This document shows positions 33,276 through 41,838 of a stretch of DNA of 52,116 nt, piece after piece. This stretch comes from Streptomyces toxytricini. Lineage in GTDB: Bacteria > Actinomycetota > Actinomycetes > Streptomycetales > Streptomycetaceae. Made by a program: the position numbers and the translations under genes. The notes beneath the pieces were generated by a model. That model had not been told where the DNA came from. It searched no databases and saw only the letters and a program-made list of their open reading frames with translations. Positions within the stretch are counted from its first letter, which is position 1. Each line of letters begins with the position of its first letter. The stretch lies in contig NZ_BMTY01000025.1 of the NCBI RefSeq assembly GCF_014649915.1, positions 1 through 52,116 of the forward strand. Direction: 5' to 3'.

Positions 33276-34288
33276 CCGACACAGGAGGAGCACGGCGCGG
33301 GCGCCGAGGGCTGCCGCTGCGGGCAGGCCGGCGCGTGCCATGGGAACGGCAGGCCCCCACCTGGCGCGAAGCCAGGCCGGCGCTCATCGCCGACGCCCTC
33401 AAACGGGCGGCGGCGATGCCGTCGGGCAACTGGTACGTCCTCGGCGCCTCGCGGGCCGTCGGCGCCGGCGGCCGGCCGTTCGGCCGGACCATCGCCGGAA
33501 CGGAGGTCGTGGCCTGGCGCGACGCCTCCGGCGCGCTGCGGGCCGGACCGGGCGCCTGCCCGCACCTGGGGGCCCCGCTGCGCGACAGCCGCGTCGTGTG
33601 CGGCGTGCTCGTCTGCCACTGGCACGGACTCGCCCTGCGGGGCGGCGAGCCGTTCGCCGGCTGGGAGCCGCTGCCGGTGCACGACGACGGCGTCCTCGCC
33701 TGGGTCCGCCTCGACGAGGCGGGCGGGGAGCCGCCGCTGGACCGGCCGGTCGTCCCGCCCCGGCCTGAAGGCGGCGCGGTCGACGCCGTGTTCGAGACGG
33801 TGGGCCGGTGCGAGCCCGAAGACGTCGTGGCGAACCGGCTGGACCCCTGGCACGGCTCCTGGTTCCACCCGTACTCCTTCACCGACCTCACCGTCGTGGG
33901 GATCCCGGACGGGCGCGCGGAGAAGGACGCCTTCACCGTCGACGTCTCCTTCAAGGTCGCCGGCCGGCTGGTCGTCCCCGTACGGGCCGAGTTCACCGCG
34001 CCCGAGCCGCGGACCGTCGTCATGCACATCACCGAGGGCGAGGGCGTGTCGTCGGTGGTGGAGACGCATGCGACCCCGCTGGGGACCGGCGCGGACGGCC
34101 GGCCCCGCACGGCGGTGGTCGAAGCGGTGGTCGCCGCCTCGGACCGCCGCGGCTTCGCCGCCGCCAGAGCCCTCGCACCGGCTCTGCGCCCCCTGATCCG
34201 CTGGGCCGCGGGCCGCCTCTGGCGCGACGACCTCGCCTACGCCGAACGCCGCTACCACCTCCGCGCCACGGGCCGCTTCCCCGGCTGA
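33272..34288 (+). CDS. Rieske non-haem iron oxygenase-like protein (DUF5914-type) in crt operon
   Basis: 338 aa from ATG 33272, coupled to crtB by ATGA. The Rieske [2Fe-2S] site is CPHLGAPL (C96, H98) and CHWHGLAL (C115, H118). Downstream, NRLDPWHGSWFH (188-199) fits the N-x2-D-x2-H-x4-H mononuclear iron motif of Rieske oxygenases, so both redox centres look intact. C-terminal residues are a lipid/substrate-like beta fold with a membrane-associating RPLIRWAAGRLWR. In the described Streptomyces crtEIBV operon the fourth gene is crtV, so this is a different fourth gene. A carotenoid ring or end-group oxidation is inferred. No dedicated reductase was seen nearby. Confidence 0.8.
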   Translation: MTDTGGARRGRRGLPLRAGRRVPWERQAPTWREARPALIADALKRAAAMPSGNWYVLGASRAVGAGGRPFGRTIAGTEVVAWRDASGALRAGPGACPHLGAPLRDSRVVCGVLVCHWHGLALRGGEPFAGWEPLPVHDDGVLAWVRLDEAGGEPPLDRPVVPPRPEGGAVDAVFETVGRCEPEDVVANRLDPWHGSWFHPYSFTDLTVVGIPDGRAEKDAFTVDVSFKVAGRLVVPVRAEFTAPEPRTVVMHITEGEGVSSVVETHATPLGTGADGRPRTAVVEAVVAASDRRGFAAARALAPALRPLIRWAAGRLWRDDLAYAERRYHLRATGRFPG

Positions 34289-34305
34289 CCCTCCGGGCGT
34301 GCGGG

Positions 34306-34782
34306 TCAGGGCCGGGCTGCGAGGCTGCGCGCTATTGCCGTGACCTCGGCGTCGACCTCGTCCACGGGTCCTCCGCTGCACCCGAGGAGTGCGTACTGCT
34401 CGTCGAGCTCGGCAAGCCGCTGCAGGAGGGGCAGTTCGTGTTTCCCGCGCTTGTGGCTCCAGAACGTGAGTTTCCAGGGCGCCAGCCCGCCCGCGAGCAC
34501 CCGGCGCGCGAGGGCGCGGGCGGCGGGCTCCACCCCCTCCGGGCTTCCGAACGGGTAGAAGACGAGGCCGAGGCCGTCGAGTGCCGGAGGAAGCAGGTCG
34601 AGGACGTCGTAGTACGCCTCGGTGCGCGTGCACGCGGCGAGGATGCGCAGGCCGGGGGCGTCGAGCCCGGCGACGAGCGCGTCACAGGCGGCATCGACCA
34701 CATCGCTCGCAGGGACCTCCCCCACGCTCCACAGGGCGGCACTGTCCTGCAGGGCGACGGCTGCCGCTTCGGTCGACATCAT
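34306..34782 (-). CDS. Hypothetical protein lying between the two halves of the crt cluster
   Basis: 158 aa from ATG 34782 (a second ATG follows directly; no clear RBS). Acidic-neutral soluble protein; recognisable features are LRILAACTRTEAYYDVLDLLPPALDGLGLVFYPF and WSHKRGKHELPLLQRL. No signal peptide, membrane helix or known motif. It converges with the Rieske gene and is transcribed in the same direction as crtU, which begins beyond its 5' end. Family not recognised. Confidence 0.6.
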   Translation of the reverse strand: MMSTEAAAVALQDSAALWSVGEVPASDVVDAACDALVAGLDAPGLRILAACTRTEAYYDVLDLLPPALDGLGLVFYPFGSPEGVEPAARALARRVLAGGLAPWKLTFWSHKRGKHELPLLQRLAELDEQYALLGCSGGPVDEVDAEVTAIARSLAARP

Positions 34783-34824
34783 GGGCCCATGATCACCCGC
34801 AAGGCGTGTTCCGGTCGAACGAGT

Positions 34825-36423
34825 TCACCGGGGCCGCTGATCGGCGGTCAGGGACGCCAGGGTGCGCAGGAGCGGGGAGCGGCCCCGGCGGGGGACCGTC
34901 CAGAGGGGGTGGCCGCGGACGCCCCAGCTCTGCAGGAGGGTGTTCGCCGCCTGGATGCCCGTCGTCGCCGCGCGTTCCATCAGGGCCACGGGCAGGTTGC
35001 TGCGGACCAGGTCGCCCGCCGTCACCACGGCCGGGTGCGGGGTGCGGACGCCGGGGCGGGCGGCGTAGCCGCCGACGGGGAACAGGGGGCAGTCCTCGTG
35101 CCATTCGTGGCGGGAGTCCACGACACGGGCCGCGGCCGTCTCCGGGTAGACCTCGTGCAGCCGGTCCAGCAGGCCGCGCTCCACGGCGGCGCGGTCGCGG
35201 GCCGCCGGCCCGTCCACGGCGTACGCGTGGAGCTCCACGACGCTGCCGCCGGTGCGCCCGGCCCACCGGGAGGCCTCGCCCTCCCAGCGGTCGAGGACGC
35301 TGACGTTGTCCAGCCCGCCGTACCCGCTCGTGCCGAGGAACCCCGGCCGGTCCCGGCGCACGGGCCGGTCCAGCCACAGCCGCGACACGAGGAACGGCGG
35401 CGCGGTGCGCTGTGCGGCGATCCCTGCCCGCCACGCCGCGTCCCCGAGGCCGGGGGAGCCGGCCACCAGCGACCGCAGGCCCGGGACGTCCAGGGCGAGG
35501 ACGACCGCGTCGTGGCGGGCGCCGGCGCCGCCGCACTCGATGCCGAGCGTCCCGTCGGCGTGCGGGACCACCGCGTCGACGGGCGCACCGGTGCGGACCT
35601 CCGCGCCGAGGCGGTCGAGGTAGCGGCCGAGCGGCTCCCACAGCGCCTGCGGGAACGGCTCGTCGGGCAGGTCGAACAGCAGCCCCTCGGATGAGCCGAG
35701 GAAGTAGATGTGGAACATCAGCAGCAGCTCGGCCGCCGACAGTTCCCCCGGATCGGCGAAGAAGCTGCGCGAGAACACCTCGAAGGCCAGGTGGTGGGCG
35801 GCCTCCGGGAAGTTGACGGCGGCGAGGAAGTCGCGGGCGCTGACCCCGTCGAACCGCTCGTACACCTGCGGCACCCGGACGTCGAGCAGCGGCAGCGCCG
35901 CCCGCGGGTTGAGCGCGGCCAGGTCGCGCCAGCCGAACGTCGGGCTGAGCGCGACGAAACCGAGGGCGCTCCACGGCGGCGTACGGGGGACCCGGGCGAA
36001 GCTGTCGGTCAGCCCGCCCCGGTGGCGCAGCGGGTAGTCGGGCACGGGCCTGAGCACGGAGAGGGCCGGGTCGGCGCGGCGCAGCAGGCCGCGCAGGTTG
36101 TAGTACTGGCGGAAGAACGCGTGGAACCCGCGGCTCATCGTGACCGTCGAGCCGTCGGAGAGCCGCGTGGGCCAGCCGGCGAGCCGCCCGCCCAGCTCCG
36201 GCCGGCGCTCGTACAGCGTGACGCGCACGCCGCGTTCCGCGAGGGCGGTGGCGGCGGCGAGGCCGGCGATGCCCCCGCCGACCACCGCGGCGCGCGGGGC
36301 CTGCGACCCGGTGAAGCGGGGTCTGCCGGGCGGCGGCAGCAGGATCTCGGCGCGGCGGTCCCGGCCGCGGCGGGGCGCGGGGGGCATGCCGGGGGAGGGG
36401 CGTGCGTCCGTCGTGGCGCTCAT
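34825..36423 (-). CDS. crtU: Isorenieratene synthase (beta-carotene desaturase/methyltransferase)
   Basis: 532 aa from ATG 36423, overlapping the crtT stop as ATGA. FAD fold AAVVGGGIAGLAAATALAERG with the RRPELGGRLAGW motif, then MSRGFHAFFRQYYNLRGLLRRADP, a block found in CrtU enzymes (normally SRGFHAFFRQYYNLR). C-terminal TAGDLVRSNLPVALMERAATTGIQAAN matches the FAD-binding end of the family. Converts beta-ionone rings of beta-carotene to aromatic phi rings with a methyl shift, giving isorenieratene. Last gene of crtYTU. Confidence 0.92.
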   Translation of the reverse strand: MSATTDARPSPGMPPAPRRGRDRRAEILLPPPGRPRFTGSQAPRAAVVGGGIAGLAAATALAERGVRVTLYERRPELGGRLAGWPTRLSDGSTVTMSRGFHAFFRQYYNLRGLLRRADPALSVLRPVPDYPLRHRGGLTDSFARVPRTPPWSALGFVALSPTFGWRDLAALNPRAALPLLDVRVPQVYERFDGVSARDFLAAVNFPEAAHHLAFEVFSRSFFADPGELSAAELLLMFHIYFLGSSEGLLFDLPDEPFPQALWEPLGRYLDRLGAEVRTGAPVDAVVPHADGTLGIECGGAGARHDAVVLALDVPGLRSLVAGSPGLGDAAWRAGIAAQRTAPPFLVSRLWLDRPVRRDRPGFLGTSGYGGLDNVSVLDRWEGEASRWAGRTGGSVVELHAYAVDGPAARDRAAVERGLLDRLHEVYPETAAARVVDSRHEWHEDCPLFPVGGYAARPGVRTPHPAVVTAGDLVRSNLPVALMERAATTGIQAANTLLQSWGVRGHPLWTVPRRGRSPLLRTLASLTADQRPR

Positions 36424-37166
36424 GCGGTGGCCCCCTTCGGGGCGGGCGCGGGACGGCTGGCGAGGAACGTGTGGACGATGCCGGTCTGCCACCCGGGCAC
36501 CGGCAGCACCCGTACGCCCGTGAACCCGGCCGCTGCCATCCGCTCCGCGAACCGCGGGGCCGTGTCGAACGCCCTTACGCTGCCGTGCAGGTGGCGGTAC
36601 AGGCCCCCGTTGCCCGTGAGCGTGCCGGCCGGGACGACGACCGCCCGGCACACCGCGGACCACAGCGCCCGGTGCACGGCCGACCCGCTGAGGCTGTAGT
36701 CGTGCACCGCGAGCCTGCCGCCGTCGCGCAGCAGCGCCCGTACGGCGGCCAGTACGGCGTCGGGGTCGGACACGTTCCGGAAGAGGTAGCCGGCGAACAC
36801 CGCGTCGAACGGGCCGGTGACCCCGGCGTCGGCGAGCCGCTCCACCGGGGCGTGCACGAAGCGCACCCCCGCCGGCCAGGGCTTGGCCGCGGCCCGCCGC
36901 AGCATCCCGGCGGAGGCGTCGACGGCGGTGATCCGGGCGTACGGGGCGGCGCGCAGCAGCGCCGCGGTGGAGGCGCCGGTCCCGCAGCCGGCGTCCAGGA
37001 GGTGCAGGCCGGCCCCGCCGGCGGGCAGCCGGAGCCGGCGGGCGGAGCGCCGGAGGTCGGCGCGGTAGCCGGCGTTCAGGCCGGTGAGCCGGTCGTACGT
37101 GCCGGACGCCCGGTCGAAGGCGCGGGCGAGGTCAGCGTCCCGCAGCAGGGTCGTCGTCTGGTTCAT
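36420..37166 (-). CDS. crtT: Carotenoid-cluster SAM methyltransferase
   Basis: 248 aa from ATG 37166 (GAGG five bases upstream); a GTG at 37181 is a weaker start. UbiE-like pattern: LLRDADLARAFDRASGTYDRLTGLNAGY, motif I LLDAGCGTGASTAALL, FDAVFAGYLFRNVSDPD and LLRDGGRLAVHDYSLSG. It lies between crtY and crtU as in S. griseus and S. coelicolor clusters, where crtT is dispensable or of unclear role. Overlaps crtY by 35 bases. Confidence 0.88.
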   Translation of the reverse strand: MNQTTTLLRDADLARAFDRASGTYDRLTGLNAGYRADLRRSARRLRLPAGGAGLHLLDAGCGTGASTAALLRAAPYARITAVDASAGMLRRAAAKPWPAGVRFVHAPVERLADAGVTGPFDAVFAGYLFRNVSDPDAVLAAVRALLRDGGRLAVHDYSLSGSAVHRALWSAVCRAVVVPAGTLTGNGGLYRHLHGSVRAFDTAPRFAERMAAAGFTGVRVLPVPGWQTGIVHTFLASRPAPAPKGATA

Positions 37167-38388
37167 CGGGCCTCGTTTCACGGGGAGCGGCGTGCGCGGC
37201 GTTGCGGGGCAGGAAGGGCAGTTCGGCGACGGTGCGGAGCATGGGCGCGACGGGCGTGGCGCAGCCGACGAGGAGGTCCTCCCACAGGGCCGTCGTCCCG
37301 TCGAGGAAGCGCAGCACCCGTTCGGCGGGCACCTTGCGGAAGAGGTCGGTGAAGAAGCGGGGGCCGTCGATCCGGCCGGTGTCCAGGGCGCGGAGGACGA
37401 CGGCGTCCATCGCGAGGGCCCGGCGGCGGTGCGGCGCGGGCAGCCGGGGGGCCCGTCCGTCGCGCAGGTCGGCGGCGACGGCCCGCGTCTGCCGCTGCAC
37501 CGCGGAGAAGGTGTAGCCGGTCGAGGGCCGGGTGGCGCCGCCGGCCGCGCCGATGAGGTGGACGTGGGCCCCGGCCCGGCGCGGGTGGCGCGCGTCCGTC
37601 ATCGGAATCACCCCCGACTCCGCGGCCCGCACCTCGAACGGCCCCAGCCGCAGCACGTCACGCGTGTAGTGCTCCAGGGCGGCGGTGTAGGCGTCGCGGG
37701 CGAGCGGGGCGCGGGAGAACTCGGTGTACTCGACGAGCGCCTCCGACGGCCCGAGCGGCAGCACGTATCCGAAGGCGAGCCCGTGGGCCGGCTGCGGGAC
37801 CCGGAAGTCCATCAGCTCGACGACGTCCGGGTCGAACGCGGGCCGGGCGGTGCGCACGAACCAGCCGCGGAAGTGCTGGAGCAGCACCGTCCGGGCCGGC
37901 GGGAGCGCGGGCAGCGGACGCGAGTCGAACAGGTGCCGGCCGCGGACGGCGATGCGGCGGCCGTCGGCACCGGTGCACACGGCCTCCGCACCCCAGGGGG
38001 TGTCGCGTACCGTCTCGGCGGTCGCCGCCACGAGCCGGACACCGGGCAGGCCGGCCAGCCGGGAGCGCACGGACGCCTCGAACGCCTCCGACCGCAGCAT
38101 CCGGTAGCGCAGCGCCCCCAGTTCGCCGTCGACGACACCGCCGTCGCGGCCCCGGACCCGCAGCCGCGCCCAGGACGCTGCCTCGGCCTCCGGGTGGTCG
38201 GCCGGGCCGGCCTGCCAGAAGCACCAGGTGCGGTCGCCGGGGCGCAGTGCGCGCCGCGGCGTCTCCACGACGGCGACGGAAAGCTCCCGCCGGGCGCCCG
38301 GCAGGGTGAGTGCGTGGGCGAGCGACAGACCCGCCGCCCCACCGCCGACGACCACCACGTCGACGTCGACCTCCGGCCCGCGCCCCAC
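37132..38388 (-). CDS. crtY: Lycopene beta-cyclase
   Basis: 418 aa from GTG 38388, with GGAGGAGG seven bases upstream. FAD/NAD fold DVDVVVVGGGAAGLSLAHAL at the N-terminus, then the cyclase signature DRTWCFWQAGP, VLLQHFRGWFVRT, PLGPSEALVEYTEFSRAPL, and GAAGGATRPSTGYTFSAVQRQ. It closes both psi ends of lycopene into beta rings. First gene of the crtYTU operon, transcribed away from the SDR operon. Just upstream is an 8-base tandem repeat. Confidence 0.93.
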   Translation of the reverse strand: MGRGPEVDVDVVVVGGGAAGLSLAHALTLPGARRELSVAVVETPRRALRPGDRTWCFWQAGPADHPEAEAASWARLRVRGRDGGVVDGELGALRYRMLRSEAFEASVRSRLAGLPGVRLVAATAETVRDTPWGAEAVCTGADGRRIAVRGRHLFDSRPLPALPPARTVLLQHFRGWFVRTARPAFDPDVVELMDFRVPQPAHGLAFGYVLPLGPSEALVEYTEFSRAPLARDAYTAALEHYTRDVLRLGPFEVRAAESGVIPMTDARHPRRAGAHVHLIGAAGGATRPSTGYTFSAVQRQTRAVAADLRDGRAPRLPAPHRRRALAMDAVVLRALDTGRIDGPRFFTDLFRKVPAERVLRFLDGTTALWEDLLVGCATPVAPMLRTVAELPFLPRNAAHAAPRETRPDEPDDDPAAGR

Positions 38389-38403
38389 GCCCCGCCTCCT
38401 CCC

Positions 38404-38433
38404 GCCCTCATGCCCTCATGCCCTCATGCCCTC
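38404..38433. repeat. 8-base tandem repeat in the crtY leader
   Basis: Three full copies of GCCCTCAT plus a partial fourth (38404-38433). On the crtY (minus) strand each copy reads ATGAGGGC, so each ATG opens a three-codon frame Met-Arg-Ala-stop whose TGA overlaps the next ATG. It ends about 16 bases before the crtY GTG. Confidence 0.75.
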
Positions 38434-38655
38434 GGCCCCACTTCGCCGCGCACCGGCGCGGCGGATGCACCCCGCCCCCGCCGGCAGCCGGCCGGCCCGG
38501 ACAGGCCGCGGCAGCGGGGCGCCGGGGCGCACCGCACTTGTACCGTGCCGGACCGCTGCCGCAGCGCACGCCACGCGGCACCGGCCGGCGCGGATGGCCG
38601 GCGGCGCGCGGGGCAGGCGACGGGTGTCGGGCCCGGCGTACCGGAGGTGGTGCAG

Positions 38656-39651
38656 ATGGCTGGCGGAAGGACGTCCCTGCGGGGGCGGGTCGTCGTCGTC
38701 ACCGGGGGTTCCAGCGGCATCGGGCGGGCCACCGCGCTGGCCTGTGCCCGGCGGGGGGCGTGCGTCGTGGTGGCCGCCCGCAGTGCCGAGCAGGTGGAGG
38801 AGGTCGCCGAGTCGTGCCGCCGCCGCGGCGGGCCCGCGCTCGCCGTGCCCGTCGACGTGGCCGACGAGCGTGCCGTCGCCGGTCTCGCCCGGGCCGCCGT
38901 GGAGCGGTTCGGGCGGATCGACGTGTGGGTGAACGCCGCCGCGGTCGGAATCCTGGGCCGCTTCGACCAGGTACCGGTGGCGGACGTGCGCCGGCTGCTG
39001 GACGTCAACGCCGTCGGCGCCCTGAACGGCGCCCGCGCGGCCGTCCCCGTCATGCGCCGCCAGGGCGGCGGCGTCCTCGTCGACGTCGCCTCCCTCCTCG
39101 GCGCGCCGGTCGCGGCCCCCTACATGGGCGCCTACGCCATGTCCAAGGCCGCGCTGACCACCTTCGACGACGTGCTCCGCCGCGAGCTGGCCCTGCGGGG
39201 CGACCACCGGATCGCCGTCTGCACCGTCCTGCCGACGGGCGTCGACACCCCGTTCTTCCAGAGCGCCGCCAACCACAGCGGCCGCGCCCTGCGATCCCTG
39301 CCGCCCGTCGCCACCCCCGAGCGCGTGGCCCGCGCCGTCGTGCGCGCGGTGCGCAGGCCGCGCGACCGGGTGCTGGTCGGCCCGTACGCCCGCTCGATGG
39401 CCGCCGCCCATGCGCTGGTCCCCGGCCTGCTGCGGCGGGGCATCGCCTGGCGCACCGACCGGGCCTACCTGGCGCGCACCAGGCCGCGGCTCCCGCAGCC
39501 GGGGAACCTGCACACGCCGACCGGCGCCCGCGCCGCCCTGCACGGCGGGCGCCACGGCGGCGCCCGCACCGCCGCGCGCCGGGCGGCCGCGGCCGCCGCC
39601 GCGGTGCTCGCCGTGCGCGCCGCCCTGAGCGGCCGCCGCGCCCCGAGGTGA
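38656..39651 (+). CDS. Short-chain dehydrogenase/reductase
   Basis: 331 aa from ATG 38656, GGAGG eight bases upstream. Cofactor motif TGGSSGIGRATALA (Rossmann TGxxxGIG), NAAAV in place of NNAG, active Ser in DVASLLGAP, and Y-x3-K in MGAYAMSKAAL. Longer than a classical SDR (250 aa); the C-terminus has Ala/Arg-rich extension with a hydrophobic patch. SDR of this longer type act on lipids or isoprenoids. First of three tightly spaced genes with an SRPBCC protein and an FAD oxidoreductase next to the crt genes. Confidence 0.85.
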   Translation: MAGGRTSLRGRVVVVTGGSSGIGRATALACARRGACVVVAARSAEQVEEVAESCRRRGGPALAVPVDVADERAVAGLARAAVERFGRIDVWVNAAAVGILGRFDQVPVADVRRLLDVNAVGALNGARAAVPVMRRQGGGVLVDVASLLGAPVAAPYMGAYAMSKAALTTFDDVLRRELALRGDHRIAVCTVLPTGVDTPFFQSAANHSGRALRSLPPVATPERVARAVVRAVRRPRDRVLVGPYARSMAAAHALVPGLLRRGIAWRTDRAYLARTRPRLPQPGNLHTPTGARAALHGGRHGGARTAARRAAAAAAAVLAVRAALSGRRAPR

Positions 39652-39725
39652 GCACGCGGCGCCGTGTGGGCCCGCCCCCGCGGGGTAGGCGCGACGGCCA
39701 CCCGCCTTCAGGAAAGGGGAGAGCC

Positions 39726-40208
39726 ATGGCAGTCCAGCACCGGCTGGTGCAGTGCCCGCCCGACCGCGTCTGGGACGTCCTGTGCGACGGCGACCGGTAC
39801 GCGGAGTGGGTCGTCGGCACGTACGACTCCCGGCAGGAGGACGACCGCTGGCCGCAGGAGGGATCCGCCCTCCGCTACCGGCTGAAGATCGGCCCGTGGA
39901 CGTTCGACGGCCACACCGTCGTCCGCATCCACGAGCCGCCCCGGCGCCTCGAACTGGAGGCCAAGGCGGGCCCGCACGCCAGCGCCCGGATCGCCATCGA
40001 ACTGGTGCCGTGGGGCGGCGAGACCCTCGTCGTCCTCGACGAGCACCCCTTGCGCGGCCGGGGCTGGACCTTCCACCACGCCGCCATCGACGCCGTCTCC
40101 CAGATCCGCCACCGCAGCATGCTCTCCCGCCTGGCCCGAACCTGCGAGGAGCACCCCGGGGCTGCCGCGGCGGGGGACACCGAGGCGGGGGCCGGGGCCC
40201 GTGCCTGA
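39726..40208 (+). CDS. SRPBCC (START/Bet v1-like) family protein
   Basis: 160 aa from ATG 39726 with GGAAAGGGGAG upstream. Pattern MAVQHRLVQCPPDRVWDVLCDGDRYAEWVVGT at the start and a long C-terminal helix, as in polyketide cyclase/dehydrase-like SRPBCC proteins that bind hydrophobic ligands. Its stop overlaps the next start by eight bases. A role as carrier or modifier of a hydrophobic product is inferred. Confidence 0.8.
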   Translation: MAVQHRLVQCPPDRVWDVLCDGDRYAEWVVGTYDSRQEDDRWPQEGSALRYRLKIGPWTFDGHTVVRIHEPPRRLELEAKAGPHASARIAIELVPWGGETLVVLDEHPLRGRGWTFHHAAIDAVSQIRHRSMLSRLARTCEEHPGAAAAGDTEAGAGARA

Positions 40209-41799
40209 CCCCGACGCGGTCGTCATCGGCGCCGGCCCCAACGGGCTCGTCGCCGCCAACCTCCTGGCCGACGCCGGCTGGCGGGTCGTCGTCTGCGAGG
40301 CCGCGCCCGAACCGGGCGGCGCCGTCCGCAGCGACCGGGGCCTGGACCCCTCGTACGTCCACGACCTGTTCAGCGCCTTCTATCCGCTCGCCGCCGCCTC
40401 CCCGGTCATCCGCCGCCTGCACCTGGAGCGGCACGGGCTGCGCTGGAGCCGTGCGCCCGCCGCCGTCGCCCATCCCTTCCCCGACGACCGGTGCGCCGTC
40501 CTCGGCGGCCGGGTGGAGGAGACCGCGGCGTCCCTGGAGCGCTTCGCCCCCGGCGACGGCGCCGCCTGGGAACGCATGTGCGCCATGTGGGACCTGGTCC
40601 GGGACGACCTCCTCGACTGCCTCTTCACCCCCTTCCCCCCGGCCCGCGCCGGCCTCCGCCTCGCCGCCCGCCTCCGCTACACCCGGGCCCTGCACCTGGC
40701 GCGCACCATGCTGCTGCCGGCCCGCCGGTTCGGCGAGGAGGAGTTCGACGGCGAGGGCGGCCGCCTCCTCATCGCGGGGAACGCGCTGCACGCCGACCTC
40801 GGCCCCGAATCGGCCCTCGGCGGCGGCTTCGGATGGCTGATGTGCATGCTCGGCCAGACGTACGGGTTCCCCGTGCCGCAAGGCGGCGCGCAGGCCCTCA
40901 CCGGCGCCCTGGTGGGCCGGCTGGCGGCCCGCGGCGGGGTCCTGCACTGCGGGCGGGCCGTCACCGAGGTGCTCGTGCACCGCGGGCGGGCCGCCGCCGT
41001 CCGCACCGCCGACGGCACCTGCATCCGCGCCCGGCGGGCCGTCCTGGCGGACGTACCCGCGCCCCTCCTGTACGAGCGGCTGCTCGCGCCCGAGCACGTC
41101 CCCGACCGGATCCGCGCCGCGCTCCGGCGCTTCCAGTGGGACTTCGGCACCGTCAAGGTCGACTGGGCGCTCTCGCGGCCGATCCCCTGGCGGGCGGAGG
41201 GCCCGGCCACCGCCGGCACCGTCCACCTGGCCGACGGCCTGGACGAGCTGACCCTGTGGTCCGCGCAGATCGCCATGCACCGGGTGCCGAGCGACCCGTT
41301 CACCGTCCTCGGCCAGATGACGACGGCGGACGCCCGCCGCTCGCCCGCGGGCACGGAGTCGGCGTGGGCGTACACGCACGTCCCGCAGTCGGTCACCGGC
41401 GACGCGGGCGGCGACGGCATCACCGGCCGGTGGGACGAGCGCGAGAAGGAGGCGTTCGCCCGGCGGATCGAGGACCAGGTGGAGCGCTACGCGCCGGGCT
41501 TCCGCGACGCGGTCCGCGGCCGCCGGATCCTCGCCCCGCCCGACCTGGAGCGCCTCAACCCCGCCCTCGTCGGCGGCTCGGTCAACCAGGGCACGACCAG
41601 CCTGCACCAGCAGCTGGTGTTCCGGCCGCTCCCCGGCACCGGACGCCCCACCACCCCGGTCCGCGGCCTCTACCTGGCCTCGGCGACCGCGCACCCGGGC
41701 GGCGGCGTGCACGGCGCGCCCGGCGCCAACGCCGCCCGCACCGCCCTCCGCACTCCCCGCCCCCTGCGCACGCCCCGCCGACGGCCGCGCACCCCCTGA
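40201..41799 (+). CDS. Phytoene-dehydrogenase-like FAD oxidoreductase
   Basis: 532 aa from GTG 40201. N-terminal FAD motif AVVIGAGPNGLVAANLLADAGW followed by EAAPEPGGAVRS, and the C-terminal FAD block GLYLASATAHPGGGVHGAPGANAA, both of the CrtI/CrtO-related NAD(P)-FAD family. It is a second desaturase-like protein apart from crtI, closest in pattern to the CrtO-like or bisdemethyl-desaturase relatives common with SRPBCC genes in Streptomyces. May act on the carotenoid or another isoprenoid. Substrate unproven. Confidence 0.8.
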   Translation: MPDPDAVVIGAGPNGLVAANLLADAGWRVVVCEAAPEPGGAVRSDRGLDPSYVHDLFSAFYPLAAASPVIRRLHLERHGLRWSRAPAAVAHPFPDDRCAVLGGRVEETAASLERFAPGDGAAWERMCAMWDLVRDDLLDCLFTPFPPARAGLRLAARLRYTRALHLARTMLLPARRFGEEEFDGEGGRLLIAGNALHADLGPESALGGGFGWLMCMLGQTYGFPVPQGGAQALTGALVGRLAARGGVLHCGRAVTEVLVHRGRAAAVRTADGTCIRARRAVLADVPAPLLYERLLAPEHVPDRIRAALRRFQWDFGTVKVDWALSRPIPWRAEGPATAGTVHLADGLDELTLWSAQIAMHRVPSDPFTVLGQMTTADARRSPAGTESAWAYTHVPQSVTGDAGGDGITGRWDEREKEAFARRIEDQVERYAPGFRDAVRGRRILAPPDLERLNPALVGGSVNQGTTSLHQQLVFRPLPGTGRPTTPVRGLYLASATAHPGGGVHGAPGANAARTALRTPRPLRTPRRRPRTP

Positions 41800-41818
41800 C
41801 ATACGGCAGGGGGCGCGC

Positions 41819-41834
41819 GGCCCGGCGTCGGGCC
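41819..41834. terminator. Small hairpin between convergent oxidoreductase genes
   Basis: GGCCCG (41819-41824) and CGGGCC (41829-41834) with a four-base loop, in the 39-base gap between stops. Confidence 0.45.
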
Positions 41835-41838
41835 GGTG

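Noticed and set aside
38416..41802. 1128-codon minus-strand reading across the SDR operon
   Set aside because: Low-complexity Arg/Pro/Gly shadow of three well-supported plus-strand genes.
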